From Streptomyces dysideae (GTDB taxonomy: Bacteria; Actinomycetota; Actinomycetes; Streptomycetales; Streptomycetaceae): DNA of 64,000 bases. Location: NCBI RefSeq assembly GCF_001514305.1, contig NZ_KQ949075.1, positions 345,443 to 409,442 of the forward strand. The letters run 5' to 3'. How positions within the stretch are numbered: the stretch's first letter is position 1; the number at the start of each line of letters is the position of its first letter. Position numbers and translations under genes: made by a program. Shown piece by piece: positions 9,108-17,635 of the stretch. A model generated the notes under the pieces. It saw only the letters and a program-made list of their open reading frames with translations. It was not told the origin of the DNA and searched no databases.

Positions 9108-10064
9108 ATGGAACTTGCCTACATTCCCAGCCCGTCGCGCGGAGTGCTGTACCTCGGCCCCATTCCGCTGCGCGGCTACGCGTTCTGCATCATCATCGGT
9201 GTCTTCGTTGCCGTCTGGCTCGGCAACAAACGCTGGGTGGCCCGCGGCGGGCGGCCCGGTACGGTGGCCGACATCGCGGTCTGGGCCGTCCCGTTCGGCC
9301 TGGTCGGCGGTCGGCTCTACCACGTGATCACGGACTACCAGCTGTACTTCAGCGAGGGCCGCGACTGGGCGGACGCCTTCAAGATCTGGGAGGGCGGCCT
9401 CGGCATCTGGGGCGCGATCGCGTTCGGTGCGCTGGGCGCGTGGATCGGCTGCCGGCGCCGGGGCATCCCGATGCCCGCCTACGCCGACGCCGTCGCCCCC
9501 GGTATCGCCCTCGCGCAGGGCATCGGACGCTGGGGCAACTGGTTCAACCAGGAGCTGTACGGGCGGTCGACCGACCTCCCCTGGGCGCTGGAGATCACGT
9601 CCTCGTCGGACGGGCGGGTGCCGGGCACGTACCACCCGACGTTCCTGTACGAGTCCCTGTGGTGCATCGGCGTCGCGGTGCTGGTGATCTGGGCCGACCG
9701 CCGCTTCAAACTCGGCCACGGGCGGGCGTTCGCGCTCTACGTCGCCGCGTACTGCGCGGGCCGGTTCTGGATCGAGTACATGCGTGTCGACGACGCCCAC
9801 CACATCCTGGGCCTGCGGCTGAACAACTGGACCGCGCTGGCCGTGTTCCTGCTCGCGGTGGTGTACCTCGTGCTGTCGGCGAAGAAGCGGCCCGGGCGGG
9901 AAGAGATCGTCGAGCCCGGTGCGGCCGACGGTGACGATGCCGGTGCCTCCGGCGGTGCGGCCGAGAGCGATGCGGAGGCCGACGCGGAGGAGAAGGACGC
10001 CGCCGCGAAGGAAGACGCCGAGGACGACGCCAAGGACGGGGCCGAGTCGGCGAAGAAGAGCTGA
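9108..10064 (+). CDS. lgt: Prolipoprotein diacylglyceryl transferase
   Basis: Lgt (318 aa, polytopic membrane enzyme) transfers diacylglycerol from phosphatidylglycerol to the lipobox Cys of prolipoproteins. The family signature GRWGNWFNQELYGRSTDLPW is present, along with RGYAFCIIIG, the VGGRLYHVITDY region and GRFWIEYMRVDDAH. About seven hydrophobic segments precede a 55-residue hydrophilic tail made of Ala, Glu, Asp and Lys, an extension common in actinobacterial Lgt. A convergent gene follows behind a terminator. Confidence 0.95.
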   Translation: MELAYIPSPSRGVLYLGPIPLRGYAFCIIIGVFVAVWLGNKRWVARGGRPGTVADIAVWAVPFGLVGGRLYHVITDYQLYFSEGRDWADAFKIWEGGLGIWGAIAFGALGAWIGCRRRGIPMPAYADAVAPGIALAQGIGRWGNWFNQELYGRSTDLPWALEITSSSDGRVPGTYHPTFLYESLWCIGVAVLVIWADRRFKLGHGRAFALYVAAYCAGRFWIEYMRVDDAHHILGLRLNNWTALAVFLLAVVYLVLSAKKRPGREEIVEPGAADGDDAGASGGAAESDAEADAEEKDAAAKEDAEDDAKDGAESAKKS

Positions 10065-10097
10065 CCGGTTCGTCGTACGTCGAGTCGTACGTCGATG

Positions 10098-10124
10098 AGG
10101 GCGCCCGGAGTTTCCGGGCGCCCT
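10098..10124. terminator. Bidirectional terminator between lgt and the CoA-ester lyase gene
   Basis: The stem GGGCGCCCGGA (10099-10109) pairs perfectly with TCCGGGCGCCC (10113-10123) around a GTT loop, extended by an A-T pair. CTTGTCG follows on the plus side. It lies between convergent genes and can serve both. Confidence 0.8.
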
Positions 10125-10142
10125 TGTCGTGCTTGCCGTGCC

Positions 10143-10973
10143 TCAGCTTCTGCGGGCGAGTGACAGGGTTCTCCGCGCCGATGCCACCACCGACGCGTCG
10201 ATGAAGCGGCCGTCCGGGAGGGCCTGGGCGCCCTGGTCCGCCGTCGCCGCTTTGATGATCGTTTCCGCCTGTTCGAGTTCCTCCCCCGTGGGCAGGTACG
10301 CGCGCTCGATCACCGGGAGCTGGCGGGGGTGGATGGCCGCCCGGCCCAGGAAGCCCAGGGCGCGGCCGTGGGCGCAGGAGGCGGTCAGGCCGTCCAGGTC
10401 GCGGATGTCGGGGTGGACCGACTGGGATGGTGGAGGCAGGCCCGCCGCTCTTGCCGCCACGACGACCCGGGAGCGGGACCAGTCGAGGCCCGCGTCGTCC
10501 CGTGCGCCCAGGTCGGCCCGCAGGTCCGCGTCGCCCAGCGCGATGCCGTGCAGGGACGGGTGGGCGGCGGCGATGGCGTAGGCGTGTTCGATGCCCAGGG
10601 CCGATTCCAGGAGGGCGTGGAGGGCCGGTGCGCCTCCGGCGGTGGGGGGTGTCGTCTCCGCGACGTGGATGATCTGGGCGGGGGCGGTCACCTTCGGGAG
10701 ACGAAGGCCGGACACGCCCGGGAGGGCGGCCAGGGTGTCGAGGTCGGCTGCCGCCCAGGGGGTGTCCAGGGCGTTCACGCGGACGTGGACCGGAACCGGC
10801 TGGGGGGTGGTGAGGAGTTCGGCCGTGGCCTCGCGGGCGTAGTCCTTGCGGTCGGGGGCGACCGCGTCCTCCAGGTCGATCACCACCACGTCGGCGCCGG
10901 CGGTCAGGGCCTTGGCCACTACCCGGGGGCGGTCGCCGGGGGCGTACAGCCAGGTGAGGGGGTGCGGTCTCAC
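10143..10973 (-). CDS. HpcH/HpaI (CitE-like) CoA-ester lyase
   Basis: A 276-residue TIM-barrel lyase of the citrate-lyase beta/malyl-CoA lyase type. Motifs are LTWLYAPGDRPRVVAKAL, GADVVVIDLEDAVAPDRKD (Mg-binding Glu/Asp), HVRVNALDTPW, ALLESALGIEHAYAIA, GDADLRADLG and RAAIHPRQLPVIE. Such enzymes cleave or form beta-hydroxyacyl-CoA (malyl-, citramalyl- or methylmalyl-CoA); the substrate here is unknown. The GTG start at 10973 overlaps the CoA-transferase stop by 4 bases, so the two are translationally coupled and probably act in sequence. Confidence 0.85.
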   Translation of the reverse strand: MRPHPLTWLYAPGDRPRVVAKALTAGADVVVIDLEDAVAPDRKDYAREATAELLTTPQPVPVHVRVNALDTPWAAADLDTLAALPGVSGLRLPKVTAPAQIIHVAETTPPTAGGAPALHALLESALGIEHAYAIAAAHPSLHGIALGDADLRADLGARDDAGLDWSRSRVVVAARAAGLPPPSQSVHPDIRDLDGLTASCAHGRALGFLGRAAIHPRQLPVIERAYLPTGEELEQAETIIKAATADQGAQALPDGRFIDASVVASARRTLSLARRS

Positions 10974-12208
10974 AGGGCGCCCTCCTCGCGCAGGGCGGCC
11001 AACTCGGCCGGGGTCAGACCCAGTTCGGTGAGGAGTTCGTCCGTGTCGGCGCCGTGCGGGCGGCCCGCCCAGTGGATGGTGCCGGGGGTGGCGGAGAGGC
11101 GGAAGAGGACGTTCTGCATGCGGAGCGGGCCCAGTTCGGGGTCGTCGATCGTGGTGATGGTGTCGAGGGCCTGGTACTGAGGATCCGTCAGTACGTCGCG
11201 TACGTCCTGGATCGGGGCCACCGCCGCCTCCGCCTTCTCGAAGGCCGCGAGGACCTCGGTGCGGGTGCGGCGGGCGATCCAGTCGCCGACCGCCCGGTCC
11301 AGGACGTCGGCGTGGCGGGCCCGGTCGGCGCCCGTCGCGAACCACGGTTCGTCGATCAGGTCCGGCCTGCCGACCAGGCGCATCACCCGTTCGGCGATCG
11401 ACTGGGCCGATGTCGAGACCGCGACCCAGGCGCCGTCCGCTGTGCGGTACGTGTTGCGCGGGGCGTTGTTGGCGGATCGGTTGCCGGTGCGCTCCTGTAC
11501 GTATCCCAGCTGGTCGTACCAGGTCGGCTGAGGGCCCAGCGCGGTCAGGATCGGCTCGATGATCGCCATGTCGACGGCCTGGCCCTCGCCGGTGAGGTCC
11601 CGGGCCGCCAGTGCCGTCATCACGGCGTACGCGGTCGCCAGGCCCGCGATGGAGTCGGCCAGGCCGAAGGGCGGGAGCGTCGGGGGTGCGTCCGGTGCGC
11701 CGGTGACCGCGGCGAAGCCGCTCATCGCCTCGGCGAGGGTGCCGAAGCCGGGGCGGTGGGCGTACGGGCCGAACTGGCCGAACGCGGTGACGCGGGTGAG
11801 GATCAGGCGGGGGTTGACGGCGGAGAGTTCCGGCCAGCCGAGGTCCCACTTCTCCAGGGTGCCGGGGCGGAAGTTCTCGATGACGACGTCCGCGGTGGCG
11901 GCCAGGCGGAGGAGGGTGGCGCGGCCGCCCGGTTTCGAGAGGTCGAGGGTGATCGTGTGCTTGTTGCGGCCGAGGACCTTCCACCAGAGGCCCACACCGT
12001 TCTTCGACGGGCCGTGGCCGCGGGAGGGGTCCGGCTTGGTGGGGTGCTCGATCTTGATGACCTCCGCGCCGTAGTCGCCGAGCAGGGTGGCGGCGAGGGG
12101 GCCGGCGAAGAGGGTGGCGAGGTCCAGGACGCGGAGGCCGGTGAGGGGGGCGGGGCGCTGGGCTTGGCTCTGGGTGGGGCTCTGGTGTGCGGTGCCGGGT
12201 GTCGTCAT
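10970..12208 (-). CDS. Class III (CaiB/BaiF) CoA-transferase
   Basis: A 412-residue formyl-CoA-transferase-type enzyme that moves CoA between carboxylic acids through an aspartyl-CoA intermediate. The N-terminal motif is LTGLRVLDLATLFAGPLAAT with LGDYGAEVIKIEHP; the catalytic Asp is in GEGQAVDMAIIEPIL; the distal part has WVAVSTSAQSIAERVMRLVG. The ATG at 12208 (MTTPGTAHQSP) is chosen because the frame upstream is low-complexity. The coupled CitE-like lyase suggests activation and cleavage of a hydroxy-dicarboxylic acid, but the acid cannot be named. Confidence 0.87.
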   Translation of the reverse strand: MTTPGTAHQSPTQSQAQRPAPLTGLRVLDLATLFAGPLAATLLGDYGAEVIKIEHPTKPDPSRGHGPSKNGVGLWWKVLGRNKHTITLDLSKPGGRATLLRLAATADVVIENFRPGTLEKWDLGWPELSAVNPRLILTRVTAFGQFGPYAHRPGFGTLAEAMSGFAAVTGAPDAPPTLPPFGLADSIAGLATAYAVMTALAARDLTGEGQAVDMAIIEPILTALGPQPTWYDQLGYVQERTGNRSANNAPRNTYRTADGAWVAVSTSAQSIAERVMRLVGRPDLIDEPWFATGADRARHADVLDRAVGDWIARRTRTEVLAAFEKAEAAVAPIQDVRDVLTDPQYQALDTITTIDDPELGPLRMQNVLFRLSATPGTIHWAGRPHGADTDELLTELGLTPAELAALREEGAL

Positions 12209-12251
12209 GAGGCGTACTGCGTTTCGGTCTCCGAGCGGTACGGCATCGAGG

Positions 12252-13643
12252 TCATGGGCGGGGGGCCTCCGCGTGGGTGACGGTGTGGGTGAGTTGGGCG
12301 AGGGTGTCGAAGCCGGTGCCGTTGAAGTCGGCGACGGAGGTGGCGAGGCGGTTCTTGAGGGGGGCCGTCCAGCGGTCGGGGAGGGCGGTGGGGGTGCCGG
12401 CCAGGAGGGCGGCGATGCCGCCGGTTGTCGCGCCATTGGAGTCGGTGTCCCAACCGCCGGACACCGCACGGCAGATGGAGCCGGTGAAGTCGCCGTTCGC
12501 GTGGGTGAGGGCGGCGGCGATCAGGGCGGTGTTGGGGATGGCGTGGACCCAGTGGTGGATGTGGGCGTGGGTGGCGTGGAGTTCGTCGACGATCGTGTCG
12601 AAGTTCTCGTGGGTCTGGGCCAGTTGGATGGCGTGGGTGACTGCCAGGGACAGGCGAGAGGTCGGGGGGATCACTGTGAGGCCGGTGCGCAGGCAGGTGT
12701 GGATGTCGTGGTTGCCGGTGGCTGCCTCCGCGATGGTGGCCGCCGTGAACATCGCCGCGTAGACGCCGTTGGCGGTGTGGGTGAGGGTGGCGTCTCTGTG
12801 GGCCTGTTCCGCTGCGGCGGCCGGGTTGCCGGGGTTGGTCCAGCCGTGGACGTCGGCGCGGATCAGGGCGCCGATCCATTCGCGGAAGGGGTTGCGCCGG
12901 CGGGCCGTGTGCGGGGGGTTGATGCCGGTGAGGAGGTTGCGGTAGGCGATGCGTTCGGCTGTGAAGGTGCGGCCGGCTGGGAGTTCGTCGAGCCAGAGGG
13001 TTGCCACGTCTGTGGTGGTGAAGGACTTGCCGTGGCGTTGGAGCAGGAGGAGGTTGAGGAGGGGGTAGTTGAGGTCGTCGTCCTCTGGCATGCCGTCGAT
13101 GTTCTCGGCGAGGGAGGTATGTGCCGAGCCGCGGTTCCAGGGGTGGGCGGTGAGGAGGCATTGAGGGACTCCCTTGGCTGTGAAGTATGTGTTGAGGGGC
13201 CAGTTGCCGGTGGGTTTGGCTAGTTGGCGGATGGCGTTGAGGGGGAGCTTTTCGACTGGTTTGCCCAGGAGGCAGCCGGCGGCTCGGCCCAGCCAGGCTG
13301 CTTCCAGGTGGGCCTGGGTGGGTGGGTTGGTCGCGGGCTGCGCAGGCTGTGCGGGCTGGTGTGGCCAGTTCGGGCACAGGGTCTTGATGCTTGCCAGGTC
13401 CGTTGGCTCTTGTTCCTTCAACTTGCTTGGCAGGTATGCCAGTTCGTCCAACAAGTCCTCTGCCAGCGTTCGTAGGTAACGCGACGCCGGTTCCGGTGAC
13501 GCACCTGCCCGCAGCGGGGCCTCACGTCCGCCCGCTGCCCTCCATCTCGCCTCGATCGCCGACGGCTCCCGGCCGTCCTGGGCTGCCTGGCGGAGTTCGT
13601 GGCCCAGTAGGTCCTCCGGCTGGACCCAGGTCAGTCGGAGCAT
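12252..13643 (-). CDS. ADP-ribosylglycohydrolase-family protein with N-terminal extension
   Basis: 463 residues. The first 130 or so form an extra domain (RLTWVQPEDLLGHELRQAAQ...) ending in a Pro/Gln-rich linker. The glycohydrolase domain then starts with AAWLGRAAGCLLGKPVEKLP. Metal-binding motifs are recognisable: MPEDDDLNYPLL and SGGWDTDSNGATTGGIAALL (the GxDTDS box that binds Mg). The family removes ADP-ribose from proteins or cleaves related N-glycosidic bonds; the substrate is unknown. It overlaps the upstream paralogue by 13 bases and precedes the CoA-transferase by 43. Confidence 0.85.
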   Translation of the reverse strand: MLRLTWVQPEDLLGHELRQAAQDGREPSAIEARWRAAGGREAPLRAGASPEPASRYLRTLAEDLLDELAYLPSKLKEQEPTDLASIKTLCPNWPHQPAQPAQPATNPPTQAHLEAAWLGRAAGCLLGKPVEKLPLNAIRQLAKPTGNWPLNTYFTAKGVPQCLLTAHPWNRGSAHTSLAENIDGMPEDDDLNYPLLNLLLLQRHGKSFTTTDVATLWLDELPAGRTFTAERIAYRNLLTGINPPHTARRRNPFREWIGALIRADVHGWTNPGNPAAAAEQAHRDATLTHTANGVYAAMFTAATIAEAATGNHDIHTCLRTGLTVIPPTSRLSLAVTHAIQLAQTHENFDTIVDELHATHAHIHHWVHAIPNTALIAAALTHANGDFTGSICRAVSGGWDTDSNGATTGGIAALLAGTPTALPDRWTAPLKNRLATSVADFNGTGFDTLAQLTHTVTHAEAPRP

Positions 13644-14806
13644 CTCGGGCCTCCCAGCTCCGTGAACGCCTGCTCGTGTGCTCGGCGGCGGTGTACGTCC
13701 CGTTCGTGGATCTCGCGGGTCACCCGGGTGAGCGTTGCCGCCGGTTCCCAGAGGTCCAGGCGGCTGGCCTCCGCCACCGTTTTCGACCAGTCCTCGGGGA
13801 CCGGTGAGCCCAGGGCGCCTGCCAGCGCGCCGGCCATCGTGGCGGTCGAGTCGCAGTCCCTGCCGTAGTTCACCGCGCCCAGGACCGCTTGGCGGTGGTT
13901 GCCGCCGGAGACCAGCAACATGCCCAGGGCGACGGGGAGTTCCTCGATCGTGTGGAGGCGGGATGGGCGGCGGGCGTTCAGGGAGGGCTGCCGGTAGTCG
14001 GGGCCCACCGTGTCGTACGGCGTCACGGCCTCCCGGAGCGGGCCCAGTGCCGACTCGAAGTCCGTGTGGTGCGACGCCACTTCGCAGACCTTGTCGATTG
14101 CTGTTCGTGTGCCGTCCTTCGCCAGGGACAGGCAGGTCTTCACCACCGAGTCCGGTGTCGCGCCCGGTGTGCACGCCGCCGCCACCGCCGCCGCGAAGAC
14201 GGCCGCCGCCTCTCGGCCGTACGACGACTGGTGTGCGCCGGCGATGTCCAGGGCCTCGGCGTATGCCCCGGCGGGGTTGGCCGCGTTGACCAGGCCGACC
14301 GGGGCCATGTACATCGCCGCGCCGCAGTTGACGATGTTCCCCACGCCTGCCTCCCGGGGGTCGACATGGCCGTAGTGGAGGCGGGCCACCAGCCATTTCT
14401 CCGCCAGGAAGATCCGTTGGAGGGGGAGGGCCTCGGCCTCCAGTTCCGGGATCCAGCGCGGGGTCGTCATCAGGTCCGGGACCAGGTGGTCGGCGATCGC
14501 GTATGCGTCCAGGTGGTCGCGGACCTGGGCGTAGACCTTGATCAGCGCATGCGTCATCAGGGTGTCGTCGGTGACGTGGCCGTCGCCCTTGTGATACGGG
14601 GCGATGGGGCGCGCCGTGCGCCAGGCGTCGCCGTTCCAGGGGCCGACGATGCCGTGGATGCGGCCACCGTGGCGTTCGACGATCTGGTCGGGGGAGTAGC
14701 CCTCGACGGGGCCGCCGAGTGCGTCGCCGACGGCTGCGCCGACCAGGGCGCCGGTGATGCGCTCCTCCAGACCGGCCTGACGGATTTCTGCTCCTTTGGG
14801 CGTCAT
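13631..14806 (-). CDS. ADP-ribosylglycohydrolase-family protein
   Basis: About 391 residues with all canonical elements of the fold: ALVGAAVGDALGGPVEGYSP at the N-terminus, HVTDDTLMTHALI (Mg ligands), and NYGRDCDSTATMAGALAGAL near residue 330. It looks catalytically competent. The upstream gene ends at 14815 with an ATGA overlapping an in-frame ATG at 14818, but AGGAGG sits directly against that codon; the ATG at 14806, 12 bases from AGGAGG, fits relatives that begin MTPKGAEIRQ. Translation is coupled to the neighbour either way. Confidence 0.85.
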   Translation of the reverse strand: MTPKGAEIRQAGLEERITGALVGAAVGDALGGPVEGYSPDQIVERHGGRIHGIVGPWNGDAWRTARPIAPYHKGDGHVTDDTLMTHALIKVYAQVRDHLDAYAIADHLVPDLMTTPRWIPELEAEALPLQRIFLAEKWLVARLHYGHVDPREAGVGNIVNCGAAMYMAPVGLVNAANPAGAYAEALDIAGAHQSSYGREAAAVFAAAVAAACTPGATPDSVVKTCLSLAKDGTRTAIDKVCEVASHHTDFESALGPLREAVTPYDTVGPDYRQPSLNARRPSRLHTIEELPVALGMLLVSGGNHRQAVLGAVNYGRDCDSTATMAGALAGALGSPVPEDWSKTVAEASRLDLWEPAATLTRVTREIHERDVHRRRAHEQAFTELGGPRCSD

Positions 14807-14814
14807 GCCCAGAA

Positions 14815-16227
14815 TCATCCTCCTGGTGGGGCCGGTCGCGTGGCTTCCAGGAGTTCGGCGAGTTCCACCAGGTCCGTGCCGGTGAGGCGGGGGAGTACGC
14901 AGCCGGAGAGGGTGCGGCAGGTGTCGCGCCAGGAGGCGGGGATCGACTCGCCGCCGGCCAACGCGCCGGTCAGCGCGCCCGCGAGTGCCGGTGCGGAGTC
15001 CGCGACTCGCGACAGACAGGCTGCCGCCGGTACCGCTTCCGCGATGCGGCCGCCCGCTGCCGTGGCCAGGGCGAGGGCTACCGGGACCGTTTCCGCGGCC
15101 GCGATGCCGTAGCTGTAGACGTGGTCGACGATCTGGTGTTCCAGGGCGGGGACCAGGGCGAACGCGCTGTCCGCGGCGCGGGCGAGGGTCAGGGCGTGGC
15201 GGGCGTTGCGGCCGATCTCCGTGGCTTCGGGGAGTTCGGTGAGGGCCGCTGTCACGCAGGTCTCGATGTCCTCGCCGGCCAGGGCGAGGGCCAGGGCCGC
15301 TGCCATCGCCCGTGCGCCGTGTACGCCGTCGCCGTCCTGGGTGTAGCGGGCGTCGAACTCGGCCAGGTCCGCGGCGCGTTGGGGGTCGCCGGGGTGGGCT
15401 ACGGCCAGGACGCAGGCTCTTACGCAGGCCGCGTCGTCGAAGTAGTGCGGGTTGTCGTGGCCGGTGGCGGGTGGGCGTAGGCCGGTGGCGAGGTTGCCGA
15501 GGCCGGCTCGGACGGAGATGCGGGCGCGGAGGGGGAGGAGGGCGGATTCGACTTCGGGGGCGCGGGCTGCGGCGGCGGCGACCTCGCTGGCTACGGCGTT
15601 CCAGGTCAGGTCGATTGCGGCGCGGGTTCGGCGTTGTCGGCTGAGGTCGCCCAGGGCGGTGTCGTCGCCGGCGCGGAGTACGGCTTCTGCGGCGAAGGCT
15701 GCCCATTCGGCGTCGTCGGAGGGGCCCAGGCGGAGGGGTTCGGGGGGTTGGTTGAGGGCGATGGGGACGGGGAGGGTGGTTGTCGCGTTCTGCTCGGCGA
15801 AGGTGTCCAGTTCGCGGGTGAGGCGGCGGGTCCATTCGGGCATACGGGCGGCTCGGTGGCGGGCGGACGGCCAGCCGGCGGCGTCGCCTGCGGCCAGACC
15901 TAGCAGGAGGCCCTCGATTCGGCGGCGGGGGTGGGTGCGGGCTGTTTCGGCCTCGGCTTCGCCTTCGGCCATGTTGTTCCCACCCGCACCACCCATGACA
16001 GTTTCGTGGTCGGGTGCGGGTGGCCCTTGTGGGGTGGGCTCGCCGCCGGCGGCTGCGGGTTTGGTCTGGTTCGTGGTGTGCGTGGCGGTTTCGTGGTCGG
16101 GTGCGGGTGGCCCCTGCGGGGCCTCCTCGTCGTCGGTGGTCGCGGGCTCGCTCGGCTCCGCCGTGCCCCTGGGATCCGCGATGTCGAGATCGTCCGCCGG
16201 CGCCGTGGGCCCCGTCCCGACTGGCAT
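14815..16227 (-). CDS. ADP-ribosylglycohydrolase-family protein with degenerate metal site
   Basis: About 470 residues. The fold is recognisable from RRIEGLLLGLAAGDAAGWPS and VADSAPALAGALTGALAGGE, but the usual DDT motif reads SDDAEW and the GRDxDTT box reads SRVADSA, so two or more Mg ligands are lost. The first 85 residues are Pro/Glu/Thr-rich and contain a 13-residue repeat, PQGPPAPDHET, encoded by the 26-bp direct repeats at 16001-16026 and 16088-16113. Starts at 16320 and 15972 are possible. It may be a non-catalytic ADP-ribose-binding paralogue. Confidence 0.72.
   Translation of the reverse strand: MPVGTGPTAPADDLDIADPRGTAEPSEPATTDDEEAPQGPPAPDHETATHTTNQTKPAAAGGEPTPQGPPAPDHETVMGGAGGNNMAEGEAEAETARTHPRRRIEGLLLGLAAGDAAGWPSARHRAARMPEWTRRLTRELDTFAEQNATTTLPVPIALNQPPEPLRLGPSDDAEWAAFAAEAVLRAGDDTALGDLSRQRRTRAAIDLTWNAVASEVAAAAARAPEVESALLPLRARISVRAGLGNLATGLRPPATGHDNPHYFDDAACVRACVLAVAHPGDPQRAADLAEFDARYTQDGDGVHGARAMAAALALALAGEDIETCVTAALTELPEATEIGRNARHALTLARAADSAFALVPALEHQIVDHVYSYGIAAAETVPVALALATAAGGRIAEAVPAAACLSRVADSAPALAGALTGALAGGESIPASWRDTCRTLSGCVLPRLTGTDLVELAELLEATRPAPPGG
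16001..16113. repeat. 26-bp direct repeat inside the N-terminal coding region of the degenerate glycohydrolase
   Basis: Identical 26-base copies lie at 16001-16026 and 16088-16113, 87 bases apart (29 codons, so in frame). The sequence includes GGTCGGGTGCGGGTGGCCC, which resembles part of a common Streptomyces intergenic repeat. It suggests that repeat DNA was captured into the reading frame, or that the real start is downstream at 15972. Confidence 0.6.
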
Positions 16228-16253
16228 CCCCTCGTCCCATGGGCCGGGCGGCC

Positions 16254-17375
16254 TCACCGGCCCGTCTCCGGCTGGTCGTCTGCCGCCAGGGTGAAGGCGT
16301 TCGGGCCAGGTGGCGGCCATGAGCCGTGGGGTACGGGGGGCTCACCGCGTACGGATTCGTTTGTACCCCACTTCCCGCCCTCCCCGGCCGTCAGCAGCTC
16401 CGCCACCTCCAGTACGTGATGGCCCGCCATCGCCGGCAGGCAGCTCCCCCGCGCCGGGCCGATCGCCCCCGCCCAGTCCGCCGGGATCGATGACGCCCCC
16501 TGCGTCGCACCTGCCAGCGCGCCCGCCACCGCTGCCGTCGTGTCGGCGTCGCGGCCCATGTTCACGGCTGTCAGGACCGCCTGGGTGAAGTCGCCGTCGG
16601 CCGCCGCGTACGCGCCGAAGGCGAGGGCGACCGCCTCGGGGGCCAGGTCGGTCCAGGGGTAGCCGCCGATGACGACCGCTGAGCGGACCGCCCGTTCGCC
16701 TCGGTGGGCGACGGCCACCGCACGGCGTAGGGAGCGGGCCGTCCAGGAGTCGTCGGGGACCACGGCCAGGGCCGAGGCCACCACAGCGACGGTCGGGGCG
16801 CCCGCCATCGCCGCCGCCACTCCCGCCGCCACCGCCTGGCCGCCGTAGATGCCCTCGCCGTCGTGGCTCACCGAGCCGTCGATCGCCACCAGGCGGGCGG
16901 CTTCGGCTGGGCGGCCCGCCGCGAAGACGCCGAAGGGGGCCGCCCGCATCGCCAGGCCGTCGCTCCACGCGTGGCGGTGCTGGGCCGAGATGGGGGCCGC
17001 CAGTCCTCTCCGGAGGTTCTCCAGCGTGCCGCGTTCACTGAAGCCCGCTCCCCGGAACGGGCCCTCGTCGCGGTCCGCGATCCACTCGTGCCAGGCCGCC
17101 TCCACATGGACGGGGGTGAGGGCCGAGCCGTGGCGGGCCAGGAGGAGGCCCGAGAAGATCGCGTACTCGGTGTCGTCCGTACCGGCCGGGGTGTCGGTGA
17201 CATAGCCCGTGATGCGGCCCCACTTCGCGCGGATCTCCGACGGCTTCATGTTCTCGGCGGGCGCGCCCAGCGCGTCGCCCACGGCCAGGCCGAGCAGTGC
17301 GCCGCGGGCCCGCTCGCGGAGTTCGGCGGCGTTGTCGGGCGCCGGGACAGAGGGAATGCAGGCGATCGATGCCAT
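16254..17375 (-). CDS. ADP-ribosylglycohydrolase-family protein
   Basis: 373 residues, first gene of the six-gene minus-strand cluster. Intact motifs: RARGALLGLAVGDALGAPAE, TPAGTDDTEYAIFSGLLLAR, DGEGIYGGQAVAAGVAAAMA and NMGRDADTTAAVAGALAGAT, so a two-Mg catalytic site is expected. The ATG at 17375 has AGGAG about 9 bases upstream. The C-terminal 35 residues are Pro-rich and non-conserved. The ADP-ribosylated target is unknown. Confidence 0.87.
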   Translation of the reverse strand: MASIACIPSVPAPDNAAELRERARGALLGLAVGDALGAPAENMKPSEIRAKWGRITGYVTDTPAGTDDTEYAIFSGLLLARHGSALTPVHVEAAWHEWIADRDEGPFRGAGFSERGTLENLRRGLAAPISAQHRHAWSDGLAMRAAPFGVFAAGRPAEAARLVAIDGSVSHDGEGIYGGQAVAAGVAAAMAGAPTVAVVASALAVVPDDSWTARSLRRAVAVAHRGERAVRSAVVIGGYPWTDLAPEAVALAFGAYAAADGDFTQAVLTAVNMGRDADTTAAVAGALAGATQGASSIPADWAGAIGPARGSCLPAMAGHHVLEVAELLTAGEGGKWGTNESVRGEPPVPHGSWPPPGPNAFTLAADDQPETGR

Positions 17376-17635
17376 ACGCGGCCTCTCCTCTCAGGGGGCG
17401 CCTCCAGGGCGCTCGACCCTTTGCGGATCTGTCCCCGGGGAGGTGTTCCGCGCAGCCTCACGGGCCTCGGCGTCACCCGGTCGACATTTGTGCATGGTCT
17501 CGTTCGGATGAGCGGTTGAGGGTAAAGGTGCTGGTTAGCGCAGCCTTTCCTTGCTGGTGGAGCTGAAATTCCGGGCGTATGTTTGGCGTTGTCGAAAAGT
17601 AGAAGTTGTCCAAAGAAGCTTTCGGGGGGACCCTC
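17376..17635. promoter_or_regulatory. Divergent promoter region with an imperfect AT-rich dyad
   Basis: This 260-base region separates the minus-strand glycohydrolase operon from the plus-strand VIT1 gene and must hold both promoters. An imperfect dyad runs from AAAGG (17524-17528) to CCTTT (17544-17548), with GGTTAG inside. It loosely resembles half of an actinobacterial iron box (DmdR/IdeR, GGTTAGGCTAACC type). I see no convincing -35/-10 pair. Confidence 0.3.

Noticed and set aside
11054..12280. Plus-strand frames of 300-400 codons opposite the CoA-transferase and ADP-ribosylglycohydrolase genes
   Set aside because: Each is complementary to a gene with clear family motifs and has no recognisable domain of its own.
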